This document shows positions 19,301 through 27,483 of a stretch of 64,000 bases of DNA, in pieces. The number at the start of each line of letters is the position of its first letter. The stretch's first letter is position 1. Made by a program: the position numbers and the translations under genes. A model generated the notes under the pieces. It did not search any database, was not told the DNA's origin, and saw only the letters and a program-made list of their open reading frames with translations. This DNA is from an uncultured Collinsella sp. (GTDB lineage Bacteria > Actinomycetota > Coriobacteriia > Coriobacteriales > Coriobacteriaceae): NCBI GenBank assembly GCA_959599915.1, contig CAUGJE010000004.1, positions 62,001 to 126,000 on the forward strand, read 5' to 3'.

Positions 19301-22300
19301 AGTATTCGCCCTTCGAGTCGATCTCGCTGCCGAATGTGACCTTATCGTTTGTCTGGTCATCCTTTATAAAGGTATACACCGCCGAGCCGGTCTTCCCCTC
19401 GCCGTAGCCAAAGCTCTCAAGCAAGCTTGCACGGGTAAAGATGGCGTTGTTCGTAGCACTCGGCACGTTGATGGTACCAAACGTCGCCGTAACCTGGTCG
19501 GCACTCGAACCCACGCCCAGTCTTCCAAAAAGTGAGGTTGCCACCTTGGTGTTGCGGCCGTATCCCGTAGCCGTGATGTTCTTCGCGCTCAGGTTCACGT
19601 ACGTCTGCATCTCGTTTATAAGCAGAGGCATATAAGCATCAGCGCCCGTGGCCTCACTAGCGCCATCGACGGTCAAATTGTTGAGCGTAAGGCCATCAAT
19701 CGAGATTTTTCTAATAGTGGTGGTCGTGCCATTGTTAGACCCATACACGTAGCGACACACCAGCGCGCCCGAAGAGCTTCCACCCGCGGCGGCAATATCA
19801 TTCTTGCTTCTCCCGTCATTGACAACGGGCCCAACAGTGCCACCCAAAGTGACGGCATTCACCGTAAGATCGCCATTTGCCACCGTTCGGAAAAGACCGC
19901 AGTGCATGTTCTCGTGCTGGGTAGCAGCAGAGTTCAGCTTGTTGCTTTTCTGCTCGGCCTTGATGTCGGAGTAATGGAAGGTGATGGTCGCATTACCAAC
20001 CGTCACCTTTCCGTTCGGCTGGGTGGGATAGTAACTATAGCCCGTCAAATCAATTTCGACGCTTCTGCCGCTTTCGCCGCCGATGGCCACGGCGTCGTTG
20101 AACGCTTGCGGCACAATCATCGAGCGAATTGCGGCTGGAGCATAGCGATAAGCAGACCATAAGAGCAGCTTTTCCGCCGTATCGATTTTGCTAATTTTGG
20201 AGCTGCCTTGCCCAAGTGCCGCATAGGCTTTGTCGAGGTTGTAGTAATACCTCGTCCAGGCATTCGTGTTGTGGTTCTTGCCGAAATCGGAACGGTTGCG
20301 ATAGCTGTTGTCGTTTCCCGGCTCTCCGCTCATGTCGAGCTTGCCGTCATTAACGCCGTCTTTGGTATGAAGCGAAACGACGACATTCCATTCGCCGTCC
20401 ATGAGTTTGCTGGCGTCTTTATTTCCATAGGCAGGCCTCGTGCTGTTGCCGACCCATTCATCAAACGAAGTAGCATTGTCGTTGCTTTTGATTGCCGTGT
20501 TGTTGATTTTCACGCCATTGCCCGCAGCAACACCATTGACCTTATATGCAGTGTCCCAACCCGCCTTGTTCTCCAGATACAAGCCGCTATAAGTTTCCAC
20601 TCCATATGTTGTGGAATTCTCCGTCCTACCGCCTCGACCGATGAGCAGACCAAGCGTTGTAGCGCTCTCGGCATTGATGGTTGCACCAGAAAGATCGATG
20701 GCATAGTTGTTGATAACCCAGTGACCGCTGGCTGCATATACGAGCCCGCCGAGTTCACCTGAGCTGTTTGCTGTTATGGAAGCGTTGTTCGTCTTGAGAG
20801 CATACGTGCTGTCGCTGGTGTTTGCGCTATCCCCGATGGTGACAACCGTATTGCCCCAGCTGTAGCCCAAAAGACCGCCAGCGCCGTTCTTCGCGTCACC
20901 GTTCTTGCCAACGGTCATGCTGAACGAATTGAACGTAAGTCCTGTGATGTTGACGTTGGTCGTATTCGCCGCGGTGCCCTGAGTGATGCAGCCGATAAGG
21001 CCGCCAATCTGGGATTTCTTATTGCTCGCGCTGTCGCCCGCGGTAATCGCATTTTCGCTCGCGGTCGCGTCACCGACCTCGAGACTCGTCACGTTGACGA
21101 TAGCGACAACGTCCGCCACATAACCGATAGCGCCGCCAATGCGCGTGTTGCCGTTGAGGGTAGCGCCCGTTTTGACGGTCGCTTGCGCCTTCGTGCTGCC
21201 ACTTATGTTGCTGCTGCCGAAAGTAACGGTTCCACCACCCCTCACGCTACCAGCAATGCCGCCAATGTTGACATCGTTGCCGAACGTATCATCGCAGGTG
21301 ATTTTCGGCTTGCACGTAACGCCGCTGAGCGTTGTCTTGCCAGTGATAGTTGCCGCAAGCGAGCCAGCGTCGACGCCTAAGCCGTTATCGAACTTCATAA
21401 CGCCATCGACGGTGAGGTTATTCACCGTCGCGCCACCGCCGATAGCGGCAAAGAGGCCCAGACGGCTGTGCCGGTAAATCTTGCCGTTGCCTTCAGTCGA
21501 ATCGTTTGCGCCAAGCGCATTGCCGTTGCGCGTACCGTAAGGTTCGCCAATCGCCAAGGTAACGGTATGATGGTTGCCCTCGACAGCCCCTACGAAGGCA
21601 TTAACTTGCCCGGACCCATCACATGCAAGACCTTCAAGGCCTGTACCTCGCAGGTCAATGTCGGAAGTAATTGAGATAGCATTCCCACTATTACCATACC
21701 AGCTCGTAATATTAGCCGTGCCGATGCCGAATACACCGCCAAAGTAGCCGTTCGTTTGGACCGTCATGGCAATGCATGCGAATGTATCCGCATCATTAAT
21801 GAGGTATGTACCCGACTTCCCGTCACCATTTTGGGACCGTAGCTGATAACCCCAAGAGTAGCCAGCACTGCTGCCAGCATCTGGAGCACCACTCAGATTG
21901 CACAACGGCTGATAAAAGGTGCTTTCATCAAGTTTAATAAGATCCTTGCTGAGCTTGCCCTCCTCTCCGGTCAGGCGGATAACCTGGTTATAGGTCAGGC
22001 CATCGATCCTCGCCGCAGCAGGACGTTTGTAAAGCCAATAATTATCGTTCGTTGCCTCAGCATCCGAGCCTGAACCTAGAGCAAACACCAATGGGGCGCA
22101 TCCATCCAAGGATCTAAGAATTTGGCTGGTATTACCGTTGGCCTCGAGCTTGCAATCGGATAAATCGGTAGTCCCACGCAAGCGCAAGACGCCGTTCCAT
22201 GCCGAACCCACAATTCCGGCACCACATGCGATTGATTCGTTTTTATCAGTTTCAACGCGAACGTCCCCGCAGTCCAGAATTCCAAAACGCGAACGCCCGC

Positions 22301-24233
22301 CCACGCTATAGCCGCTATCCAAGGCGCCAACAACACCGCCAAACCCGCAGTTCTTTCCATTGGCTTTTGGAGAATGGCACGTGACGTCCGCGCCGTCAAC
22401 GATTACAACGCCTCCAGTATTGTTGCTCTTTGCCACCCAGCCGACCAGGCCTCCTGCCAGTCGCGGCGCGACGCTGCATGTAGTATCAACCGAACAGCGG
22501 TTGCCCGCGGCACCCGTCTTTATATGAAGGGTGTTGTTCGACTTCTCTGTGTTGGTCACATCCTGAACTCTACCGACCAGACCGCCATAGATGGAGCTGG
22601 AGCCCGTCACCAGTTTGCTAGTATACGAGCCACCTGATATTGCGACATCGCCGTTCGTTGTGTCCAGGAGACCGAACACGCCGCCCGCGCCCGTGTCCCC
22701 ACTTTGGCCAAGATTCACGCCCTCGCCCGTATCGATTTGGTCGTTGTTGGCAAACTCGACCGGGCCGGCAAAACTAACGTCGCCGATGAAGCCGCCGGAA
22801 CTTTTGCTGTTCGCATCGCCGACGTTGGCGGGACAGGTGAACTTCTTGTTGTCCGCGCCCAGCGCGAGCCTGGTCGCCTTACCGATGAAGCCGCCACTGG
22901 CGGTGGTGCCCTTGACGGTGAGCATGTGCAGGTCGAGAGCCTCCGTGACGTTGACTGTGGCGCCTGTGTTCGAACCGACGAGACCTGCGACACCACCGGC
23001 GGAACCGCTTGCAGACTGAACGGTAGCAGCGGGAACATTAAGGGTGCCGACGTTCAAAGTCGCGCCATCCTCGACCGTGCCTACGAGCAGACCGGCATTA
23101 CCGGAGCTCGTCTCGACGACACCGCCCGCGGCAAGGCTAGCGGGAAACTTAACAGACCCCACCGTAAAGGTTCCGCTCTTGACTGTATTCGCTAAAAGAC
23201 CGATGTTTCCCGCTGCATTTACGTTGAGCTTCTCGAGAGAACCGGCAGGGCCATAGGTGACCTCTGTAGTAAGGTCACCCATCGCCTCACCCAAAAGGGG
23301 CGCCGTCAGAGCGGAAGTCGTATCCGTCCCGCCGGTACCTACGGGATCTGCGATGTTGACCACAGCGTTGAGCGTCTTGCCCCCACCGCTGACCTTCGTA
23401 GCGACCATCGGCGCGCTATAGGTAGTTGCGCCTATCCACTTTATCTTGACCGTATTGTTTTGGTCAGTCAGTTTGAAGTTATTGAAAACCGTCCGGTTAG
23501 ACGTAAGCTCAACAGGGCTATCAACGCCATTCAACGACCTATAGATTTTGCCTTCAAACGGATGCTCATCACTGCCAAGGCCCTGGAAAGACATGCCGTT
23601 CTTAGCCGACTCGGTGAGCTTCGCATCGCCCGTGATGATAACCTTGATCTGCGCATCATAGTAAAGCGAAGCGTCGGCGTTAGACAGGACGGCGAACGCC
23701 TCCGACGACTTGACATCAAGGCTTCGGATTCCGCTCCTGTCGTCTTTGCGTACGATGTTTTCCGCGCCGTTCGCCTCGAGCAGCTCGACAAGCTCATCGA
23801 GATTTGTAATCGTCGCACCCGCCTGGTCCTCAGCGTCCTCCGAAGTCGCATCATCGGCATCTTGCTCGGCGTCGTCAGCGGCGGCATCGTCAGCGGCATC
23901 GTCGCCTTCCGTCTGGTCGCCCGTGGAATCGGAACCCGTAGCGTTATCGGTGGTATCGCCTGCTGCAGCGTCATCCTTCGCCGCGTCATCCTTCGCCGCG
24001 TCATCCCCAGCACTGTCGCTTTCGGCGCCGGTATCACTCGACCCAGACCCGGTCGTGACATCGCTCTTGGTCTCGCCGCTCTCGGCTGCGTCCGATGCCT
24101 CCGCAGCCGCGGTGGCAATCTCGCTCGAGATGTTCTGCCAGCCTGCCGCCACGGCGGCGACCGTGGGCGAACATGCCTGGAGCACCATGACCACCGTCAT
24201 GAACTCTGCGAGTATGCGCTTTGCCGTTCTCAT
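13332..24233 (-). CDS. Giant secreted GLUG-repeat surface protein (3633 aa)
   Basis: Residues 1-30 form a signal peptide (RTAKRILAEFMTVVMVLQ, then ACSPTVAAVAA). Residues about 40-130 are a low-complexity Ala/Ser/Asp/Glu/Thr stretch with DDAAKDDAAKDD repeats. The bulk (about 135-2900) is rich in Gly, Asn, Ser and Thr with dozens of GG(L/F/V)(V/I)G turns typical of GLUG-motif beta-helical adhesins. Recurring modules include FQGLGSDEHPFEG and FQGLGNKDYPFRG, and PYTITKATELNTVAEYIN beside a DID element. The last 700 residues look like Ig-type beta domains. It ends NLNGIDH: no LPxTG-like motif, SLH domain or C-terminal helix. It is last in an operon with three membrane proteins. Probable role: adhesion or surface layer; the anchoring mode is unknown. 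Confidence 0.85.
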   Translation of the reverse strand: MRTAKRILAEFMTVVMVLQACSPTVAAVAAGWQNISSEIATAAAEASDAAESGETKSDVTTGSGSSDTGAESDSAGDDAAKDDAAKDDAAAGDTTDNATGSDSTGDQTEGDDAADDAAADDAEQDADDATSEDAEDQAGATITNLDELVELLEANGAENIVRKDDRSGIRSLDVKSSEAFAVLSNADASLYYDAQIKVIITGDAKLTESAKNGMSFQGLGSDEHPFEGKIYRSLNGVDSPVELTSNRTVFNNFKLTDQNNTVKIKWIGATTYSAPMVATKVSGGGKTLNAVVNIADPVGTGGTDTTSALTAPLLGEAMGDLTTEVTYGPAGSLEKLNVNAAGNIGLLANTVKSGTFTVGSVKFPASLAAGGVVETSSGNAGLLVGTVEDGATLNVGTLNVPAATVQSASGSAGGVAGLVGSNTGATVNVTEALDLHMLTVKGTTASGGFIGKATRLALGADNKKFTCPANVGDANSKSSGGFIGDVSFAGPVEFANNDQIDTGEGVNLGQSGDTGAGGVFGLLDTTNGDVAISGGSYTSKLVTGSSSIYGGLVGRVQDVTNTEKSNNTLHIKTGAAGNRCSVDTTCSVAPRLAGGLVGWVAKSNNTGGVVIVDGADVTCHSPKANGKNCGFGGVVGALDSGYSVGGRSRFGILDCGDVRVETDKNESIACGAGIVGSAWNGVLRLRGTTDLSDCKLEANGNTSQILRSLDGCAPLVFALGSGSDAEATNDNYWLYKRPAAARIDGLTYNQVIRLTGEEGKLSKDLIKLDESTFYQPLCNLSGAPDAGSSAGYSWGYQLRSQNGDGKSGTYLINDADTFACIAMTVQTNGYFGGVFGIGTANITSWYGNSGNAISITSDIDLRGTGLEGLACDGSGQVNAFVGAVEGNHHTVTLAIGEPYGTRNGNALGANDSTEGNGKIYRHSRLGLFAAIGGGATVNNLTVDGVMKFDNGLGVDAGSLAATITGKTTLSGVTCKPKITCDDTFGNDVNIGGIAGSVRGGGTVTFGSSNISGSTKAQATVKTGATLNGNTRIGGAIGYVADVVAIVNVTSLEVGDATASENAITAGDSASNKKSQIGGLIGCITQGTAANTTNVNITGLTFNSFSMTVGKNGDAKNGAGGLLGYSWGNTVVTIGDSANTSDSTYALKTNNASITANSSGELGGLVYAASGHWVINNYAIDLSGATINAESATTLGLLIGRGGRTENSTTYGVETYSGLYLENKAGWDTAYKVNGVAAGNGVKINNTAIKSNDNATSFDEWVGNSTRPAYGNKDASKLMDGEWNVVVSLHTKDGVNDGKLDMSGEPGNDNSYRNRSDFGKNHNTNAWTRYYYNLDKAYAALGQGSSKISKIDTAEKLLLWSAYRYAPAAIRSMIVPQAFNDAVAIGGESGRSVEIDLTGYSYYPTQPNGKVTVGNATITFHYSDIKAEQKSNKLNSAATQHENMHCGLFRTVANGDLTVNAVTLGGTVGPVVNDGRSKNDIAAAGGSSSGALVCRYVYGSNNGTTTTIRKISIDGLTLNNLTVDGASEATGADAYMPLLINEMQTYVNLSAKNITATGYGRNTKVATSLFGRLGVGSSADQVTATFGTINVPSATNNAIFTRASLLESFGYGEGKTGSAVYTFIKDDQTNDKVTFGSEIDSKGEYSGKQLWYYNESTYGTRAGLVTVDNKEANADTPQFGGYLPYVKKGNVNENKVQYHEIKVNQRVPKLTTGCGTYGDPYTITKATELNTVAEYINTQNPSDGWEVTIAADQETLCQRRSSSKDASNEVTYVYKQASKTWVRMIGNDIDPNDTLDDTTMHSYLQSAYYSIEPENDKGESTDTLELDAAVFQGLGNKDYPFRGVIVGNLRGSSQAATQATIKIHNSKDTGALSGLIPYSYGSVVSNLNIEYSGKAASIAHKNKDASGVPGAFFGGVIGCIMGGDNIIDGVSVKASGGFSVAGAAGDNGGAHLVPVGGYVGAVAGGGVIFRNSSRGDGALNDWHSAGASLYDNPYVGRVIDGYAFSELTDDKSLDNTDRNYKVNNLDTSKTGCIKTDATQGRYRGDDANSSAITTTVNDSQGLLVLSAIISSGAAGGSANTNTTNDAYGTYAGSRAYMGGNNAKGVYQFGNKQYGKVRNASYTHVGRPASAAEDFANAISDDMKSPGIQLEGNALGYAGDGSGVNSPYLVKKYATWQTGNICAAQVSGMDLQFKAGETYDMTTYGTGYTGLSGRYYSNACASGKGADRDRIVPLVACINGNGATIKVGSKEASKVYGVTEYADDNYKLTGVGALFGTVTYTSTNVLDSIGTPATDGAAATGNGGYTVQNLKFDDCNISLTYINAAGASSGAGNEQVGVGLLAGTTANASSLADYGKYAGITTNSCRVNGPNNVGGLLGASGYGSRRTDKDTTLLVNRNDTSNSNTRYSPVKLYDCSYSNMDISGVQNVGGFVGKLNQNSAGGVWAKTNMPIAESSTIMSTAASARTGGIVGLAGGGFLVNTDDAGTPSQGAGKAEISNVTLQPAASSATEGTGGLIGRSENGIVSVYNLCIHGDVQNKTVFGVRGSNNLKYVAGAVGEAASGGAFKFDSCVIKDIYLGARECSAGLIGDLKGGCALEVKNSTITGLVVDGSYSGGVVGSIGNTANSVTLLNSTIGENNFTGSKNAAWNSSLGSCSGGVSGDGRGSFRLVNVLMDRNIFGAQTSQGYLFGNSSSADLVNVFVAGIAIRPNSASESLKLMRNSSGTDDLKKVNKKSYIAFAAYEDKLSDAKGATLYGNDAANGNVTVAVSPYVTTSPTSGLVVRASDADTAGRYLFGDGMNVGLATAIQNPSSPGVANRYTYTNIGGINDDGAYQNTSSYNAKSVASMFNANNDASDSKVATDFPVLVISGTDNTTAKSYLNIITNGGFSDACRLNNENGTNPHVTAKADVFQLKDGVFVKDDDASNNPTLRVVNNGKNNMSFSPSSDWDNGKGRFTLLTVTFTEAGQSYNVQVPIVVKRKLEIDFAATYDYGIKFKEKDYANLGKDAHVLTSFGEPMTGLLTWTYNSANGKEVDFGWDSYMAAGGSMKGLGKSILFNGADGRSPQGTQLTLIDANVDGRAGGREYHYTVGEGGATSVSLSGNDGFKDSAGNPYQERWLSEILDVSATQDGAGTWTVCDNEAEATAKAKLDGKWTLFKVAGADVPSNSRYTLKVPKEKDTGREKRASESVYLVVNVPKSGDGVTQASINGFTASSIDSNSSGGRISWNLHHVLRTGGDDNQNGTASTYSILSNYGQEVNDGKPEARTPVSKSTDGAAYVLSLDVTDTITFNPSQSYADSDSLFYQLDTSLCKYGANNTLTGVSSFPSGTSAIAKFYVAIDNQNYKWDGEDWAKCDSSTPAFTQTVTDTGDDSLKLKLDCDLARIRKRATGGSFTVRTAVEEIRLTPDGCNKVISLSKQSGEDACTKMSYTAKLSTRKEGLNTSSLTQTKRGNVGYYRMDTGDTTITLSAPDKSQLGINVDDLRPIANGTIGLGATYELGGLSNAAEAIANADSVVYTLALQRRGTDGTYESVTDDISNYVTVTESKLAAVAPSGSTITFTDSKENGKFKTKNGNTTFSLPFTVKVNTQVEQREQFYANYRLVMTASLVKGDVASAKPQSPDYVTYTLTRVNLNGIDH

Positions 24234-24273
24234 CGATTCCGTACCTCTTATCCTAAAAACTCTGCTTCCAGAG

Positions 24274-25218
24274 TTATTGAGTCTCCGTCGTGCCCGTCAG
24301 GGTAGTTCCGCTCACCCTAATGCCCAGGTCACCCCAGTCACCGGGCGTCTTGCCGTCCGCTCGGTAAAAGTTGACGATCATCGAGCCAGGCTCCATGGTG
24401 AACGTAACCGTGTGATTTGTTTTATCCGCCGTCACACCATGGTTGGTCTCGAAGAACGGATCGATCTCCACGTTCTCCCCCCACGTGAGCGTGACGTTTG
24501 CCGGTGCGCCCGTAACCGTCACACGGTAGTTGTACGCAGCGTAATCAGCAAACTTGCCAGCCTCATCAACCAGCGCGCCCTCAACCGCAGCGGTTTTGAC
24601 CTCGGCCTTCTTTGACGGCACGACTTTCGCCGCCAGACAGGTGAGCTCGGTGCCGGGGCTCTCCTTCGAAACAACCATGGCCTTAATCACAAAGTAGGCA
24701 TGTCCCAACTTGTCCTCAGGAAAGGTCACGGTGTAATCGTTCTTGGTAGGCTGATTCTCCGGAAGCTTGACGTTTCCGGCGGGTTGGGGCGCATAGCTCC
24801 ACGTGGCACCATCGAGCCCATACCCCTCGACCGTCAAGGTATACGTCACGTTTTTATCGTTGCAGAAGTTGCTGTTGCTCAGCAAATAGTTATAGATGCT
24901 AAAGGTGAAGCTGCACTGCTTGTTGTTGGGATATACCGTAACGGAGCGCTGGGCGCGGTCGAGCTCGTCGTTGCCAGGCGCACTCATATAGCCCGTGAGC
25001 AGGTCGCTCGCAAACAGGCTCTGCGCGGTGCCCGTTGCGGCGACGGACTTTAGAAATCCGTTGGCGGTGTAGGCGGAATAGGTAAAGTAACCACCCGTCA
25101 CGAGCGCCACGGCGCAAGCAAGTGCGATTGCTGCCACAACCAGCTTATTCTTGGCTAGGCTCTTGCTTTTTGCCAGCTGCTCGCGCTCGGCATCCTGCTG
25201 CTTCTCTCGCTTCTCCAT
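24274..25218 (-). CDS. Single-pass membrane surface protein C (operon with giant adhesin)
   Basis: 314 residues. A Lys/Glu-rich cytoplasmic start of about 27 residues (MEKREKQQDAEREQLAKSKS) precedes a membrane helix (about 28-47, VVAAIALACAVALVTGGYFT). About 265 extracytoplasmic residues with beta-strand character follow, containing two Cys (NFCNDKN, LTCLAAK) besides NKQCSF. The segment after the helix, YFTYSAYTANGFLKSV, resembles those of the next two genes and recalls SipW-dependent (TasA/camelysin-type) exported proteins. GGAGAGGGG precedes ATG 25218. I recognise no named family. A role as co-assembled or anchoring partner of the 3633-residue protein 40 nt downstream is inferred from the operon. 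Confidence 0.75.
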   Translation of the reverse strand: MEKREKQQDAEREQLAKSKSLAKNKLVVAAIALACAVALVTGGYFTYSAYTANGFLKSVAATGTAQSLFASDLLTGYMSAPGNDELDRAQRSVTVYPNNKQCSFTFSIYNYLLSNSNFCNDKNVTYTLTVEGYGLDGATWSYAPQPAGNVKLPENQPTKNDYTVTFPEDKLGHAYFVIKAMVVSKESPGTELTCLAAKVVPSKKAEVKTAAVEGALVDEAGKFADYAAYNYRVTVTGAPANVTLTWGENVEIDPFFETNHGVTADKTNHTVTFTMEPGSMIVNFYRADGKTPGDWGDLGIRVSGTTLTGTTETQ

Positions 25219-25232
25219 GTGCGCCCCCTCTC

Positions 25233-26072
25233 CTACTTACCGCTCGTGTTGCGCGCGATCAGGTAGATCACATCGGTCTCTTTGGCGCTCTCGTCCCACG
25301 AAAGCTTGATGATAAAGTTGAGCGTGTCATTGTCAGTCGAGCCGTCGAGCGTCTTAGCGTTGAGTTCGCTCTTGCCGAATTTCTTGTATCGGTAGAGCGG
25401 GCGCGCGTTGCGCTGGACGTTTTGATAGTCCTTGAACGTAGGGTCGCTTGCGCCCTCGCCCGGCACGGCTGCCAGACCGTCGTTCTCCTTGTTGATATAT
25501 TCGAAGCTCGTAAGCAGGTTCTCTCCGGTTGCTTTCCAGCTATAAGATTTGCCGTCTGCGGTACCGCTCACGTCGGGCGTCTGGAGCGCAGACGTGTTCT
25601 CGGCTCTGTACAGCTCAATAGTGAGACTTGTAATGTTGGTCGTATTCGCGAGTTGCAGCTCAAAACCGTCACCGCCCGTTTGCACGTAAAACGCGCGCTT
25701 GAGCGTCACCGTGTTGCCAGTCTTGGTATCGCCGTATTCGGGGTTGTAGCTCAGGTCGATCTGCTCTGTTGCCGTAGCGTTGGGGCCCAGCACTTTGAGC
25801 TCTGCCGGCTCCTTGATCTTGCCGACGGTGGAGCCGCGATTGGCATCGACGAACCATCCGAGCGTCAATCCCAGCAACACGAGAAGCACGGTAAGCAAGC
25901 CCATGATGGCAAGGGATTCGCGACGGTGGCCGCTCACCCAAGCCTTGATACGCTCGATGCGGCCAGCCGGACGCGCTTCGCCGTGCGAGCCGAACCCGTT
26001 GCCGCCGGGGTTTGCCGCTCCTTCGTTGTGTTTGATATCGCCCTGCTCGCGGGCATTAAGCTGCTCGTCCAT
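25233..26072 (-). CDS. Single-pass membrane surface protein B (operon with giant adhesin)
   Basis: 279 residues. A hydrophilic cytoplasmic start (about 1-50; Gly/Asn/Arg-rich) is followed by a membrane helix (about 55-73, LAIMGLLTVLLVLLGLTLGW) and about 205 extracytoplasmic residues of predicted beta structure. Immediately after the helix is GWFVDANRGSTVGKIK, similar in layout to AWFAANNRVSATGSTI in the preceding gene product. Its ATG 26072 directly follows the TAA of that gene, and AAGGAGG lies 11 nt upstream. No catalytic motif is visible. It is unrecognised beyond resemblance to small SipW-type or pilin-like surface proteins. Confidence 0.75.
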   Translation of the reverse strand: MDEQLNAREQGDIKHNEGAANPGGNGFGSHGEARPAGRIERIKAWVSGHRRESLAIMGLLTVLLVLLGLTLGWFVDANRGSTVGKIKEPAELKVLGPNATATEQIDLSYNPEYGDTKTGNTVTLKRAFYVQTGGDGFELQLANTTNITSLTIELYRAENTSALQTPDVSGTADGKSYSWKATGENLLTSFEYINKENDGLAAVPGEGASDPTFKDYQNVQRNARPLYRYKKFGKSELNAKTLDGSTDNDTLNFIIKLSWDESAKETDVIYLIARNTSGK

Positions 26073-27164
26073 TTATTTATCCGCCTCCTTGGCGGTAAAG
26101 CGCACGCGAATGTACTTGACGTTCTTGCCGATAATCTCGTCGGCGTTGTTGTAATAATTGGCGCAGGTTTCCACATCCGCAGAGGACATGCCGGCTCCGA
26201 CAGGCGGAACCGCGCTAGGCGCCTGACCTGGCACGCTCGTGCTATCGGCGCGGAAATAGCACGCGTGGTTATTGTTGATGTCGCCGACGAGGGTCGTGTA
26301 TCCCCCCTCGTCGCCTGTGTTAGCGAAAAGGTTGCCACCGTAGCCGGCGTTGCCCGTGCGAACATAGCTCTTGAACTGCTCCGGCCAAATCCAGTAGAGG
26401 GTTTTGGTGACGGTTTCGGTCGTATTGTTTGAGCCCTCAGCACGAAAGCTCTTCGCCGGAATGGTAAAGCTCTGTGTGATGACGGTGACGCTCGCTCCGT
26501 CCTGGGTCACCGTGGTTGTCGTGGGAACCAGCGGATTGGAGTAAAAGCCAGAGGTGTCTTTGCCCTGGAAAACCAAGATATGGCCGCGCACCAGATTTTT
26601 AAGCGAGTTGATGATCTCTTCATTTTTCGATGCGTCCGTAGCAGTGCCGTCCGTGCCCGCAACGCTCGTCTGGACAGAAATCTCCCAGGTCATCTCCACC
26701 GTAATATCGTGCAGGTCGTTGCAGAGCGGCTTGACGTTGAGCTGAAGCTGGCCCGCCGACCCCGGAGAAAGACTGCCATCGGCACTCATGTTATTGAGGT
26801 TGAAAAGATTGTTCACGGCAAGGCTTGTACTGTCCGACGCGTAGTTGTCCTGGGCGTCGTACTTACCTGCCGTGCCGCCCTGCGTTCCCGAGAGCACAAA
26901 CCGTGGGCCCTTCGCCCCGATCGTACTCCCCGTGGCACTCACTCGGTTATTCGCGGCAAACCAGGCCAGGCATGCAAAGATGGCAACGATGGCGGCCAGC
27001 ACAAACAGACCGCTCACCAGGAAATCCTTCCAGAAATCCTTGAGGGTCCGCACATGCTCGTCGGCAGCTTGGCGGTACTCGGCCGCCGTCTTGTGCTGCT
27101 GGAGCTCGCTATGTCGGTCCATGCCACTCATCGTTTGCGTTTGCCCTGCTAGCGGGCGTGCCAT
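26073..27164 (-). CDS. Single-pass membrane surface protein A, first gene of the giant-adhesin operon
   Basis: Up to 363 residues; the start is uncertain. ATG 27164 has GGAAAGG abutting it, and ATGs at 27131 or 27122 are alternatives that would remove 11 or 14 residues. A polar cytoplasmic start (about 1-48, including HKTAAEYRQAADEHVRTLKD) leads to a membrane helix (about 50-70, SGLFVLAAIVAIFACLAWF). The post-helix motif AWFAANNRVSATGSTI and about 285 extracytoplasmic residues follow. The ectodomain is rich in Asn/Thr and resembles the ectodomains of the two following genes in composition only. It is the first gene of a four-gene operon. Function unknown. Confidence 0.72.
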   Translation of the reverse strand: MARPLAGQTQTMSGMDRHSELQQHKTAAEYRQAADEHVRTLKDFWKDFLVSGLFVLAAIVAIFACLAWFAANNRVSATGSTIGAKGPRFVLSGTQGGTAGKYDAQDNYASDSTSLAVNNLFNLNNMSADGSLSPGSAGQLQLNVKPLCNDLHDITVEMTWEISVQTSVAGTDGTATDASKNEEIINSLKNLVRGHILVFQGKDTSGFYSNPLVPTTTTVTQDGASVTVITQSFTIPAKSFRAEGSNNTTETVTKTLYWIWPEQFKSYVRTGNAGYGGNLFANTGDEGGYTTLVGDINNNHACYFRADSTSVPGQAPSAVPPVGAGMSSADVETCANYYNNADEIIGKNVKYIRVRFTAKEADK

Positions 27165-27215
27165 CCTTTCCGCTCGGTCGCGTTTATCCGTTGTTCGCAG
27201 GTAGAGAATTCAGGC

Positions 27216-27243
27216 AGAATACAACACCGTACGATAAGGTAAA
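27216..27243 (-). promoter_or_regulatory. Weak candidate promoter of the surface-protein operon
   Basis: On the minus strand TTTACC (27238-27243), a 16-nt spacer and TATTCT (27216-27221) lie about 50 nt upstream of the first start codon. The match is partial. The remaining sequence to 27360 shows no gene. Confidence 0.3.
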
Positions 27244-27366
27244 AGAATAGCATTGACCTGCGGCTTGCTCCACAACGCAAGCCTTAATGATGTCTTAAAG
27301 ATTACGAACAGCAGCCACGCCCATATGCCAAGGACTTGGTGCAAACTAATCTGCCCCCTGCACCAA

Positions 27367-27409
27367 AACCGGGGTGGGGCCCGCTGTTCTTGCAGGCCCC
27401 ACCCCGGTT
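27367..27409 (-). terminator. Terminator hairpin after the OYE-family gene
   Basis: Fifteen-bp perfect stem (AACCGGGGTGGGGCC with its complement), 13-nt loop. Read on the minus strand it is followed by a short TTTT run. It lies 75 nt past the stop at 27484. Confidence 0.7.
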
Positions 27410-27483
27410 GATGGTCTATGTGCGCAGGGACGCAGTCGGGCGGGGCGGATCCGTGCTACCGCCCCGCCTGGCCGCGAAGTTAA

